Source: Ramlibacter sp.
GTDB lineage: Bacteria; Pseudomonadota; Gammaproteobacteria; Burkholderiales; Burkholderiaceae_C
Length of the DNA: 64,000 nucleotides
Assembly (NCBI GenBank): GCA_030695945.1
Contig: JAUYOG010000050.1
Coordinates: forward strand, 62,001-126,000
Direction: 5' to 3'
A program made the translations under genes and the position numbers. The notes beneath the pieces were generated by a model that saw only the letters and a program-made list of their open reading frames with translations, did no database searches and had not been told where the DNA came from. Every line of letters starts with the position of its first letter. Within the stretch, counting starts at the first letter, position 1. Of this stretch, positions 1 through 8,684 are shown piece after piece.

Positions 1-1
1 G

Positions 2-994
2 ATGGCCGCCGACAACCTGCCGGCGGTCATGTCGGAATCCGAAGCGTGCCTGGTGACCGGCGCCTGCCACTGCGGCCAGCCGCGCGAGCATGCGGCCATC
101 CGGGTGATCCCGATCCACCTGCTGCAGCCCGCGCCGCTGGACCATTGCCGGCGCGCCGGCTTCCGCACGCTGGTTTCGGTGCCCGTGAAACTGCACGAGC
201 GCGTGCTGGGCGAGGTGGACCTGTTCTATGCCGGCGATGCGCAGCTGGACGACGAGCAGCGCGACCTGCTCGACACCCTGGCCAGCCACCTCGCGAGCGC
301 GATGGAAAGCCTGCGGGCGGCAGCGCTGGAGCGCGAGGCGGCCGTGTCCGAGGAGCGCGGCCTGCTGGCGCAGGAGCTGCACGATTCGATCGCGCAATCG
401 CTGGCCTTCCTCAAGATCCAGGCCCAGCTGCTGCGCGACGCCATGCGGCGGGAGGACAAGGCGGCCATGGAGCGCATCCTTGGCGAGCTGGACGCCGGCG
501 TGCGCGAGAGTTATGCCGACGTGCGCGAGCTGCTGGTGCACTTCCGCACCCGCACGAGCGAGGAGGACATCGAGCCCGCCTTGCGCACCACGCTGTCCAA
601 GTTCGAACACCAGACGGGCCTGCGGGCCCACCTGGAAATGCAAGGCCACGGCGTCGCCCTGGCCCCCGACGTGCAGGTGCAGGTGCTGCACATCATCCAG
701 GAGGCGCTGTCGAACGTTCGCAAGCACGCCCATGCGAGCGAGGTCGTGCTGCGCGTGTGGCCCTCGCCGGCCTGGCGCTTCGAGGTGCGCGACGACGGCA
801 AGGGCTTCCGGGTGGACGATGGCGCCGGCGACGAAACGCATGTGGGCCTGCGGATCATGCGCGAGCGCGCCCAGCGCATCGGTGCGACGGTGAACGTGGA
901 TTCGTCGCCCGGCCACGGCTGCAGCGTGGTGCTGGAACTGCCCCGCACCGGCGACGAGGTCACGCAGGCACGAGCCGAAGGGGCGACGACATGA
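2..994 (+). CDS. narX: Nitrate/nitrite sensor histidine kinase NarX, C-terminal part (5' end outside window)
   Basis: About 330 residues of a NarX-type sensor kinase are visible; full-length NarX is near 600, so the periplasmic sensor, membrane segments and HAMP domain lie upstream of the window and the first ATG here is probably internal. A GAF-like region with cysteines (GACHCG) covers roughly residues 1-100. It is followed by a HisKA_3 dimerisation helix with the phospho-acceptor His near residue 127 (LAQELHDS) and an HATPase_c domain with N box EALSNVRKHAHA and G box DDGKGF. The family autophosphorylates in response to nitrate or nitrite and passes phosphate to NarL. The stop overlaps the narL ATG (ATGA at 991-994), so the pair is translationally coupled. 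The nar genes just downstream support the assignment over a generic NarL-family kinase. Confidence 0.88.
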   Translation: MAADNLPAVMSESEACLVTGACHCGQPREHAAIRVIPIHLLQPAPLDHCRRAGFRTLVSVPVKLHERVLGEVDLFYAGDAQLDDEQRDLLDTLASHLASAMESLRAAALEREAAVSEERGLLAQELHDSIAQSLAFLKIQAQLLRDAMRREDKAAMERILGELDAGVRESYADVRELLVHFRTRTSEEDIEPALRTTLSKFEHQTGLRAHLEMQGHGVALAPDVQVQVLHIIQEALSNVRKHAHASEVVLRVWPSPAWRFEVRDDGKGFRVDDGAGDETHVGLRIMRERAQRIGATVNVDSSPGHGCSVVLELPRTGDEVTQARAEGATT

Positions 995-1665
995 CAGCAA
1001 TGCACCTGGATGGCGCCGTACGCCTGATGGTCGTGGACGACCACACGCTGTTCCGGCGGGGGCTGGTCGCCCTGCTGGCGTCCGACAGCTCGCTGGCCGT
1101 GATCGGCGAGGCTTCCGATGCGGGGGAGGCCGTCCGCAAGGCGGCCACGCTGCAGCCGGACGTGATCCTGCTGGACAACCACCTGCCGGGCGCCACGGGC
1201 ATCCAGGCGCTGCCCGGGCTGAAGGACGCCGCGCCGAACGCCCGCGTCATCCTGCTCACCGTGAGCGAGGATGCCGAAGACCTGCAGGCCGCGTTGCGCG
1301 CCGGCGCGCACGGCTACCTGCTCAAGACGATCGAAGGCGACCTGCTGGCGCAGGCGATCCACCGCGCCATGAAAGGCGAGGCCGTGGTGAGCCCCGAGAT
1401 GACCGGCAAGCTTGTCACGGCCTTCCGCGCCGCGTCGAACCCGGCGCCCGCCGAGCCGCCGCCCGCGCCCCATCCGCTGGCCCAGCTCTCGGCGCGCGAG
1501 ATGCAGGTGCTCGAGCAGATTGCGCTTGGCGCGAGCAACAAGGAGATCGCCCGCACCCTCGAAATCGCCGAGACCACGGTGAAAATCCACGTCCAGCACA
1601 TCCTGCGCAAGCTGAATCTCTCGTCTCGCGTGCAGGCGGCGGTGTTTGCGAGCGGGCGGGTTTAG
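991..1665 (+). CDS. narL: Nitrate/nitrite response regulator NarL
   Basis: A 224-residue two-domain regulator. The receiver domain has the acidic pair VVDDH (D16, D17), the phospho-acceptor in VILLDNHLPG (D62) and the conserved Lys in GYLLKT. A Pro/Ala-rich linker leads to a LuxR-type HTH near residues 167-211 (LSAREMQVLEQIALGASNKE), the usual NarL plan and length. The ATG at 991 overlaps the kinase stop. It probably activates narK/narG transcription downstream under nitrate and low oxygen; I could not pick out convincing NarL heptamers or an FNR box in the 450-bp leader before narK1, so the binding targets are inferred. Confidence 0.9.
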   Translation: MTAMHLDGAVRLMVVDDHTLFRRGLVALLASDSSLAVIGEASDAGEAVRKAATLQPDVILLDNHLPGATGIQALPGLKDAAPNARVILLTVSEDAEDLQAALRAGAHGYLLKTIEGDLLAQAIHRAMKGEAVVSPEMTGKLVTAFRAASNPAPAEPPPAPHPLAQLSAREMQVLEQIALGASNKEIARTLEIAETTVKIHVQHILRKLNLSSRVQAAVFASGRV

Positions 1666-1670
1666 TCCCG

Positions 1671-1779
1671 GGATCAGGGCGACGGGGCGCTCTGCTCCGC
1701 GAATGTCCCCCCGTCGCGGGCAGCGCCCGCTACCTCCTTCCTTTATTTCGCTGCGCAGAACGCCCCGCCACCCTGATCC
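1671..1779. repeat. BIME/REP-like hairpin unit, copy A (single unit)
   Basis: This segment shares its core (tctgctccgcgaatgtcccc, then ctttatttcgctgcgcag) with two larger copies at 22243-22505 and 38825-39086. It begins and ends with imperfect complementary arms, ggatcagggcgacggggcg at 1671-1689 and cgccccgccaccctgatcc at 1761-1779, so it can fold as one long hairpin. Unlike the other copies it has no second, inverted unit. It sits six bases after the narL stop and could act as a terminator or mRNA stabiliser. Confidence 0.75.
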
Positions 1780-2117
1780 ATCCAGCGTTGTGCGCGTTCG
1801 ATGCGTCGAATGAACATTCGCCCGATGCCGAGACGAGGCTAAGACGACTCCTAGCCGCCTAGGCGGGCTCCGAGCACTGATCCGGACGATTCCCAGCACC
1901 TGAATGGGATGCCGCCGATGGGCTGGCGCAACCGAAACGGGAACCATTGCGGCATGCCGTTTCAAGCCGAAACCCCCACCCGACTAGTTCCAAAGAACGA
2001 TGCCACGCCGCCCGGCATCCTCCTTTTGCAGGGCTCCCCCTGCACCACGGAGGGATATTCGCCGGGAGCGCAAAGCGCGACATTGGAGCCCGTCAAGAAG
2101 GAACGCAGGAGCCCCAA
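1780..2117 (+). other. narK1 leader region, no gene seen
   Basis: No convincing coding sequence is present. It holds the 12-bp perfect palindrome CCGCCTAGGCGG at 1855-1866 and the narK1 Shine-Dalgarno AGGAG at 2107-2111. Promoter elements and any FNR/NarL sites for the nar operon should lie here, but I could not identify them with confidence. Confidence 0.5.
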
Positions 2118-3467
2118 GTGACGCACAGAAAGCAAATCCATCCGACGGATCACGTCGTCAGCCGCCAGTCCTGGTCGGTCCTCGCCGTCAGCACGCTGGC
2201 CTTCACCGTGTGCTTCATGGTCTGGATGATGTTCGGCGTGATCGGCATCCCGATCAAGAAGACGCTCAACCTCAACGCCACCGAGTTCGGCCTGCTCACG
2301 GCCATGCCCGTGCTCACGGGTTCGCTGATCCGCGTGCCGCTGGGCATCTGGACCGACCGCTACGGCGGGCGCATCGTGATGGCGATCCTGATGGCCATCA
2401 CCGTGCCCGCCATCTACCTCATGTCGTATGCCACGGCGTACTGGCACTTCCTGGTCATCGGCCTGTTCGTCGGCCTGGCCGGCGGCTCGTTCTCCGTCGG
2501 CACCCCCTACGTCGCCCGCTGGTTCCCCCGCGCCCGGCAGGGCCTGGCGATGGGTGTGTACGGCGCGGGCAACTCCGGCGCGGCCGTCAACAAGTTCATC
2601 GCCCCGGCGATCGTCGTCGCGTTCGGCTGGACGCTGGTCCCGCAGGTGTACGCGGCCGTGATGCTCGGCACCCTGGTGCTGTTCTGGTTCTTCAGCTACA
2701 GCGACCCCAAGCACCTGGTTTCCAGCAACGTCAAGTTCATGGACCAGCTCAAGGCCCTGAAGGACCCGAAGGTGTTGCGCTACTGCCAGTACTACAGCAT
2801 CGTGTTCGGCGGCTACGTCGCACTCTCGCTGTGGATGGTGCAGTACTACGTCGGCGAGTTCGGCCTGGACATCCGCTGGGCCGCCCTGCTGGCCGCCGCG
2901 TTCTCGCTGCCCGGTGGCGTGCTGCGCGCCATCGGCGGGTGGCTGTCCGACAAGTACGGCGCGCACACGATGACCTGGTGGGTGATGTGGGTGAGCTGGA
3001 TCTGCCTGTTCCTGCTGTCGTACCCGCAGTTCGACGTCACCTTCCTCACCGTCAACGGCCCCAAGAGCTTCAGCCTGGGCCTGAACGTGTACGTGTTCAC
3101 CGCGCTGATGTTCATCCTGGGCATCGCCTGGGCCTTCGGCAAGGCCAGCGTGTTCAAGTACATCAGCGACGACTATCCCAACAACATCGGCACGATCTCC
3201 GGCATCGTCGGCCTGGCCGGCGGCCTGGGCGGCTTCGTCCTGCCGATCATGTTCGGCGCCTTGATGGACATCACCGGCCTGCGCTCCAGCGCCTTCATGC
3301 TGATGTACGGCGTGGTCTGGGTGTCGCTCATCTGGATGTACTTCACCGAAGTGCGCCGCACCGAAGTCATGGGCAGCGAGGCGCCCGAAAGCCCGTCGTT
3401 CCACCTCCCCCACGTCGCATCCGAAGGCAAGCCCGCCTCGCTCGACACCGCTCTTGGAAGGGCATGA
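2118..3467 (+). CDS. narK1: Nitrate/nitrite MFS transporter, NarK1 type
   Basis: A 449-residue, 12-TM major facilitator of the nitrate/nitrite porter family. The nitrate signature is visible near residues 119-157 (AGGSFSVGTPYVARWFP followed by AGNSG) and again as GLAGGLGGF in the second half. The start is taken as GTG at 2118 because AGGAG lies six bases upstream; the frame is open further 5' but that stretch has no family similarity. NarK1-type members are thought to import nitrate with protons, delivering substrate to the inward-facing NarG active site. The stop overlaps the first possible ATG of the next transporter at 3464, indicating one operon with narK2GHJI. Confidence 0.9.
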   Translation: MTHRKQIHPTDHVVSRQSWSVLAVSTLAFTVCFMVWMMFGVIGIPIKKTLNLNATEFGLLTAMPVLTGSLIRVPLGIWTDRYGGRIVMAILMAITVPAIYLMSYATAYWHFLVIGLFVGLAGGSFSVGTPYVARWFPRARQGLAMGVYGAGNSGAAVNKFIAPAIVVAFGWTLVPQVYAAVMLGTLVLFWFFSYSDPKHLVSSNVKFMDQLKALKDPKVLRYCQYYSIVFGGYVALSLWMVQYYVGEFGLDIRWAALLAAAFSLPGGVLRAIGGWLSDKYGAHTMTWWVMWVSWICLFLLSYPQFDVTFLTVNGPKSFSLGLNVYVFTALMFILGIAWAFGKASVFKYISDDYPNNIGTISGIVGLAGGLGGFVLPIMFGALMDITGLRSSAFMLMYGVVWVSLIWMYFTEVRRTEVMGSEAPESPSFHLPHVASEGKPASLDTALGRA

Positions 3468-3469
3468 TC

Positions 3470-4882
3470 ATGAGTACCACCGTTGCACCCATCCCCCGTC
3501 GCGGCCGCGTGCTGTCGATCTGGCAACCCGAAGACAAGGCCTTCTGGGAGCGCGAAGGCGAGGCCATCGCCAAGATCAACCTGTGGATCAGCGTCCCCGC
3601 GCTGTTCCTGGCCTTCGCGGTCTGGCAGGTCTGGAGCGTCGTGGCCGTGGGCCTGCCGGCCCTCGGCTTCAAGTATTCGACCAACCAGCTGTTCTGGCTG
3701 GCCGCGGCGCCCGCGCTTTCCGGCGCCACGCTGCGGATCTTCTATTCGTTCATCGTGCCCGTCGTCGGCGGGCGCCGCTGGACGGCGCTGTCCACCGCCA
3801 GCCTGATGATCCCCGCGATCGGCATCGGCTACGCCGTGCAGGACAACACCACGACCTACCCGACGATGCTGATGCTCGCGCTGCTGTGCGGCCTGGGCGG
3901 CGGCAACTTCTCCTCCAGCATGGCCAACATCAGCTTCTTCTTCCCGAAGGAGCGCAAGGGCTCGGCCCTGGGCGTCAACGCCGGCCTGGGCAACCTGGGC
4001 GTGTCGGTGGTGCAGTTCCTGAGCCCGCTGATCGTCACGGCCGGCATCTTCGGCATCTTCGGCGGCGACGCGCAGACCATCGTCAAGAACGGCCAGACCG
4101 TGCAGGTGTGGACGCAGAACGCCGCCTTCATCTGGGTGCCCTGGATCCTGATCGCGTCGCTGGCCGCCTGGTTCGGCATGAACGACATTGCCAACGCGAA
4201 GGCCTCTTTCGCCACGCAGGCGACGATCTTCCGCCGCAAGCACAACTGGCTGATGTGCGTGCTGTACCTCGGCACCTTCGGCTCGTTCATCGGCTACGCC
4301 GCGGGCTTCCCGCTGCTGATCAAGAGCCAGTTCCCCGGCGTCAACGCGCTGGCCTATGCCTGGCTCGGCCCCCTGATCGGCGCCGTCGTGCGGCCCTTCG
4401 GCGGCTGGCTCTCGGACAAGCTGGGCGGCGCCACCGTGACGTTCTGGAACTTCGTCGTGATGGCGGGCGCAGTGGTCGGCGTCCTTTACTTCCTGCCGAG
4501 CGGTCCGTCGGGCGGCAGCTTCACCGGCTTCTTCCTGATGTTCCTCGTGCTGTTCTTCACGACGGGCATCGGCAACGGCTCCACGTTCCGGATGATTCCC
4601 GTGATCTTCCTCAACGAGGCGCTGGCACGCGTCAACCAGAATGACGCGCAGGCCAAGGCCGCCGCGATCAAGGAAGGCAACACCGAAGGCGCGGCCACGC
4701 TGGGCTTCACCGCCGCGATGGCGGCCTACGGCGGCTTCTTCATCCCCAAGAGCTACGGCACGTCGATCAGCATGACCGGCGGGCCCGAGGCGGCGCTGTA
4801 TGTCTTCATCGTCTTCTACCTGGTGTGCATCGGCATCACCTGGTGGTTCTATTCGCGCAAGAACGCGCCGATGCCGTGTTGA
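3470..4882 (+). CDS. narK2: Nitrate/nitrite antiporter, NarK2 type
   Basis: A second nitrate porter, 470 residues and 12 TM segments, closer to Escherichia coli NarK. The signature GLGGGNFSSSMANISFFFPK is followed by GSALGVNAGLGNLGVS, and a second Gly-rich segment near the C-terminus reads AAYGGFFIPKSYG. Members of this branch exchange nitrate for nitrite, preventing nitrite build-up during respiration. Two ATGs are available, 3464 and 3470; the second is chosen because GGAAGGG at 3456-3462 then has normal spacing. The narK1-narK2 tandem upstream of narGHJI is the arrangement known from Pseudomonas and many Burkholderiales. Confidence 0.9.
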   Translation: MSTTVAPIPRRGRVLSIWQPEDKAFWEREGEAIAKINLWISVPALFLAFAVWQVWSVVAVGLPALGFKYSTNQLFWLAAAPALSGATLRIFYSFIVPVVGGRRWTALSTASLMIPAIGIGYAVQDNTTTYPTMLMLALLCGLGGGNFSSSMANISFFFPKERKGSALGVNAGLGNLGVSVVQFLSPLIVTAGIFGIFGGDAQTIVKNGQTVQVWTQNAAFIWVPWILIASLAAWFGMNDIANAKASFATQATIFRRKHNWLMCVLYLGTFGSFIGYAAGFPLLIKSQFPGVNALAYAWLGPLIGAVVRPFGGWLSDKLGGATVTFWNFVVMAGAVVGVLYFLPSGPSGGSFTGFFLMFLVLFFTTGIGNGSTFRMIPVIFLNEALARVNQNDAQAKAAAIKEGNTEGAATLGFTAAMAAYGGFFIPKSYGTSISMTGGPEAALYVFIVFYLVCIGITWWFYSRKNAPMPC

Positions 4883-4901
4883 GTTTCCGGAGAAACAATA
4901 A

Positions 4902-7900
4902 ATGAGCCACTTCCTCGACCGACTGACCTACTTTTCCCAGCCCCGCGAGCCGTTCTCCGGCGACCACGGGCAAATCACGGGCGAAGACCGCACCTGGGAG
5001 GACGCCTACCGCGCCCGATGGGCGCACGACAAGATCGTGCGCAGCACCCACGGCGTGAACTGCACGGGCTCCTGCTCGTGGAAGATCTACGTCAAGGGCG
5101 GCATCGTCACCTGGGAAACCCAGCAGACGGACTATCCCCGCACGCGCTGGGACATGCCCAACCACGAGCCCCGCGGCTGCGCCCGGGGCGCTTCCTATTC
5201 GTGGTACCTGTACAGCGCCAACCGCGTGAAGTACCCGATGGTGCGCGGCCGCCTGCTCAAGGCCTGGCGCGAGGCGCGCAAGACCATGGCGCCGGTGCTG
5301 GCCTGGGCCGCGATCGTCGGCAACGAGGAAACCCGCAAGGGCTGGCAGGCCGTGCGCGGCCTGGGCGGCTTCACCCGCTCGAGCTGGGACGAGGTCAACG
5401 AGCTCATCGCCGCTGCCAACATCCACACCATCCGCCAGCACGGCCCGGACCGCATCATCGGCTTCTCGCCGATCCCCGCGATGTCGATGGTCAGCTACGC
5501 GGCCGGCTCGCGCTACCTCTCGCTCATCGGCGGCGTGTGCATGTCGTTCTACGACTGGTATTGCGACCTGCCGCCCTCCTCGCCGCAGATCTGGGGCGAA
5601 CAGACCGACGTGCCGGAATCGGCCGACTGGTACAACTCCAGCTTCATCATCGCCTGGGGCTCCAACGTGCCCCAGACGCGCACGCCGGACGCGCACTTCT
5701 TCACCGAAGTCCGCTACAAGGGCACCAAGACCGTCGCGATCACGCCCGACTATTCCGAAGTCGCCAAGCTCTCCGACCTGTGGATGCACCCCAAACAGGG
5801 CACGGACGCCGCCGTCGCGATGGCGATGGGCCACGTGATCCTGAAGGAGTTCTACTTCGACAAGCGCAGCACGTACTTCGACGACTACGCGCGCCGCTAC
5901 ACCGACCTGCCGATGCTGGTGATGCTGAAGGAGCACACACTGCCCTCCGGCGCAAAGGTGATGGTGCCGGACCGCTATGTCCGCGCCTCCGACTTCAACG
6001 GCAAGCTGGGCCAATCGAACAACCCGGAATGGAAGACTGTCGCACTCGACGACGCCGGCAAGGTCGTGCTGCCCAAGGGCGCCATCGGCTTCCGTTGGGG
6101 CCCGGACGGCCGCCCTGACCAGGGCCAGTGGAACCTGCAGGACAAGGAAGCCCGGGGCGACCGCCAGGTCAAGCTCAAGCTGTCCGTCCTCGAAGGCGAA
6201 TCGGCAAGCACCGAAACAGCCCACGTGGGCTTCCCGTACTTCGGCGGCATCGTCAGCGAACACTTCCCGAACAACGAGCAGACGGATGTCCTGGTGCGTA
6301 CCGTGCCCGTGCAGCGTATCAAGCTCGGCAAGGAGGGCGACGAGCGCTACGCCACCGTGGCCACCGTGTTCGACCTCCAGGTGGCCAACTACGGCGTGGC
6401 ACGCGGCCTGGACGGTGAACTGGCGGCGAAGGACTTCGACGACGACACCCCCTACACGCCCGCCTGGCAGGAAAAGATCACCGGCGTGCCGCGCGACCAG
6501 ATCATCGCCGTCGCGCGCCAGTTCGCCGACAACGCCGACAAGACGCATGGCAAGTCCATGGTGATCATCGGCGCGGCGATGAACCACTGGTACCACAGCG
6601 ACATGAACTACCGCGGCGTCATCAACATGCTGATGATGTGCGGCTGCATCGGCCAGTCCGGCGGCGGCTGGGCGCACTACGTGGGACAGGAGAAGCTGCG
6701 GCCGCAGACCGGCTGGACGGCGCTGGCTTTCGCGCTCGACTGGATCCGCCCGCCGAGGCAGATGAACTCCACCTCGTTCTTCTACGCCCACACCGACCAG
6801 TGGCGCTACGAGAAGCTGGGCATGGAGGAAGTGCTCTCCCCGCTGGCCGACAAGAAGGCCTTCGCGGGCAGCATGATCGACTACAACGTGCGCGCCGAGC
6901 GCATGGGCTGGCTGCCCTCCGCGCCGCAACTGCAGACCAACCCGATGCAAGTGGTGAAGGACGCCGCCGCCGCCGGCATGGACGGCAAGGACTACACCGT
7001 CAAGGCGCTGAAGGACGGCACCCTGAAGATGTCCTGCGAGGACCCGGACCATCCGGCCAACTGGCCGCGCAACATGTTCGTCTGGCGCTCCAACATCCTG
7101 GGCTCCTCGGGCAAGGGCCACGAGTACTTCCTCAAGCACCTGCTGGGCACCAGCCACGGCGTGCAGGGCAAGGACCTCGGCTTCGACGAAGCCAAGCCGA
7201 CCGAGGTGGTGTGGCACGACAAGGCGCCGGAAGGCAAGCTGGACCTGGTCGTCACGCTCGACTTCCGCATGAGCACGACCTGCCTGTATTCCGACATCGT
7301 GCTGCCCACCGCCACCTGGTACGAGAAGAACGACCTCAACACCAGCGACATGCACCCCTTCATCCACCCGTTGTCCACCGCTGTGGACCCGGCATGGCAG
7401 AGCAAGAGCGACTGGGAGATCTACAAGGGCTTCGCGAAGAAGTTCAGCGAGCTGTGTCCCGGCCACCTCGGCGTGGAGAAGGAAGTGGTGCTGACGCCCC
7501 TGATGCACGACTCCCCGGCCGAACTCGCGCAGCCCTTCGGCGTGGCCGACTGGAAGCGCGGCGACTGCGAGCTGATCCCCGGCAAGACCGCCCCCAACAT
7601 CGCGGTGGTCGAGCGCGACTACCCGAACGTGTACAAGCGCTTCAGCGCCCTCGGCCCCCTGATGAACAAGGTGGGCAACGGGGGCAAGGGCATCGCGTGG
7701 AACACGCAGACCGAGGTCGAGCAGCTCGGCCAGCTCAACGGCCTGGTCACCGACGCCGGCGTCACGCAGGGCATGCCCTCGATCGACACCGACATCGACG
7801 CCTGCGAAGTCGTTCTGCAGCTCGCGCCCGAGACCAACGGCCATGTCGCCGTGAAGGCCTGGGAAGCGCTGGGCAAGCAGACCGGCATCGACCACACCCA

Positions 7901-8684
7901 CCTGGCGCTGCACCGCGAGGACGAAAAGATCCGCTTCCGCGACATCCAGGCCCAGCCGCGCAAGATCATTTCCTCGCCCACCTGGAGCGGTCTGGAAAGC
8001 GAGAAGGTCTCGTACAACGCGGGCTACACCAACGTGCACGAGCTGATCCCATGGCGCACGCTGACCGGGCGCCAGCAGTTCTTCATGGATCACCCGTGGA
8101 TGTCGGCCTTCGGCGAGAACTTCGCCAGCTACCGCCCGCCCGTGGACCTGAAGACCACCGCCGGCATCGCGGGCATCAAGCCCAACGGCAACACCGAGAT
8201 CCAGCTGAACTTCATCACGCCGCACCAGAAATGGGGCATCCACTCGACGTACAGCGATAACCTGCTGATGCTCACGCTCAACCGCGGCGGGCCGGTCATC
8301 TGGCTGTCCGAGGACGACGCGAAGCGCGCTGGCATCGTGGACAACGACTGGATCGAGCTGTTCAACATCAACGGCGCCATCGCGGCGCGCGCGGTGGTGA
8401 GCCAGCGCGTCAACCCCGGCATGGTGCTCATGTACCACGCCCAGGAAAAGATCATCAACACGCCCGGTTCCGAGATCACCGGCATGCGGGGCGGCATCCA
8501 CAACTCGGTGACACGCATCGTGCTCAAGCCCACCCACATGATCGGCGGCTACGCCCAGTTCAGCTACGGCTTCAACTACTACGGGACCATCGGCACCAAC
8601 CGCGACGAGTTCGTGGTCGTGCGCAAGATGAACAAGGTGGACTGGCTCGACGAAGAGACCGAAAACGCAGGAGCAGCAGCATGA
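4902..8684 (+). CDS. narG: Respiratory nitrate reductase, alpha (catalytic Mo-bisMGD) subunit
   Basis: A 1260-residue protein, full length for NarG. The N-terminal FS0 [4Fe-4S] ligands are visible as His50, Cys54 and Cys58 (STHGVNCTGSC) plus a fourth Cys near residue 93 (EPRGCARG); the His ligand is typical of NarG. The segment carrying the molybdenum-ligand Asp reads DWYCDLPPSSPQIWGEQ. The Mo-bisMGD domain and C-terminal molydopterin-dinucleotide-binding domain follow. It reduces nitrate to nitrite at the cytoplasmic face, taking electrons from NarH. A GGAG lies upstream of the ATG, and the stop overlaps narH (ATGA at 8681). Confidence 0.97.
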   Translation: MSHFLDRLTYFSQPREPFSGDHGQITGEDRTWEDAYRARWAHDKIVRSTHGVNCTGSCSWKIYVKGGIVTWETQQTDYPRTRWDMPNHEPRGCARGASYSWYLYSANRVKYPMVRGRLLKAWREARKTMAPVLAWAAIVGNEETRKGWQAVRGLGGFTRSSWDEVNELIAAANIHTIRQHGPDRIIGFSPIPAMSMVSYAAGSRYLSLIGGVCMSFYDWYCDLPPSSPQIWGEQTDVPESADWYNSSFIIAWGSNVPQTRTPDAHFFTEVRYKGTKTVAITPDYSEVAKLSDLWMHPKQGTDAAVAMAMGHVILKEFYFDKRSTYFDDYARRYTDLPMLVMLKEHTLPSGAKVMVPDRYVRASDFNGKLGQSNNPEWKTVALDDAGKVVLPKGAIGFRWGPDGRPDQGQWNLQDKEARGDRQVKLKLSVLEGESASTETAHVGFPYFGGIVSEHFPNNEQTDVLVRTVPVQRIKLGKEGDERYATVATVFDLQVANYGVARGLDGELAAKDFDDDTPYTPAWQEKITGVPRDQIIAVARQFADNADKTHGKSMVIIGAAMNHWYHSDMNYRGVINMLMMCGCIGQSGGGWAHYVGQEKLRPQTGWTALAFALDWIRPPRQMNSTSFFYAHTDQWRYEKLGMEEVLSPLADKKAFAGSMIDYNVRAERMGWLPSAPQLQTNPMQVVKDAAAAGMDGKDYTVKALKDGTLKMSCEDPDHPANWPRNMFVWRSNILGSSGKGHEYFLKHLLGTSHGVQGKDLGFDEAKPTEVVWHDKAPEGKLDLVVTLDFRMSTTCLYSDIVLPTATWYEKNDLNTSDMHPFIHPLSTAVDPAWQSKSDWEIYKGFAKKFSELCPGHLGVEKEVVLTPLMHDSPAELAQPFGVADWKRGDCELIPGKTAPNIAVVERDYPNVYKRFSALGPLMNKVGNGGKGIAWNTQTEVEQLGQLNGLVTDAGVTQGMPSIDTDIDACEVVLQLAPETNGHVAVKAWEALGKQTGIDHTHLALHREDEKIRFRDIQAQPRKIISSPTWSGLESEKVSYNAGYTNVHELIPWRTLTGRQQFFMDHPWMSAFGENFASYRPPVDLKTTAGIAGIKPNGNTEIQLNFITPHQKWGIHSTYSDNLLMLTLNRGGPVIWLSEDDAKRAGIVDNDWIELFNINGAIAARAVVSQRVNPGMVLMYHAQEKIINTPGSEITGMRGGIHNSVTRIVLKPTHMIGGYAQFSYGFNYYGTIGTNRDEFVVVRKMNKVDWLDEETENAGAAA

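Noticed and set aside
1780-2117. FNR or NarL binding sites before narK1
   Set aside because: No TTGAT-N4-ATCAA-like or convincing TAC-heptamer arrangement was found; calling one would be guesswork.
1962-3413. 483-codon minus-strand frame opposite narK1
   Set aside because: Low-complexity His/Asp/Gln-rich translation; the plus strand encodes a complete transporter.
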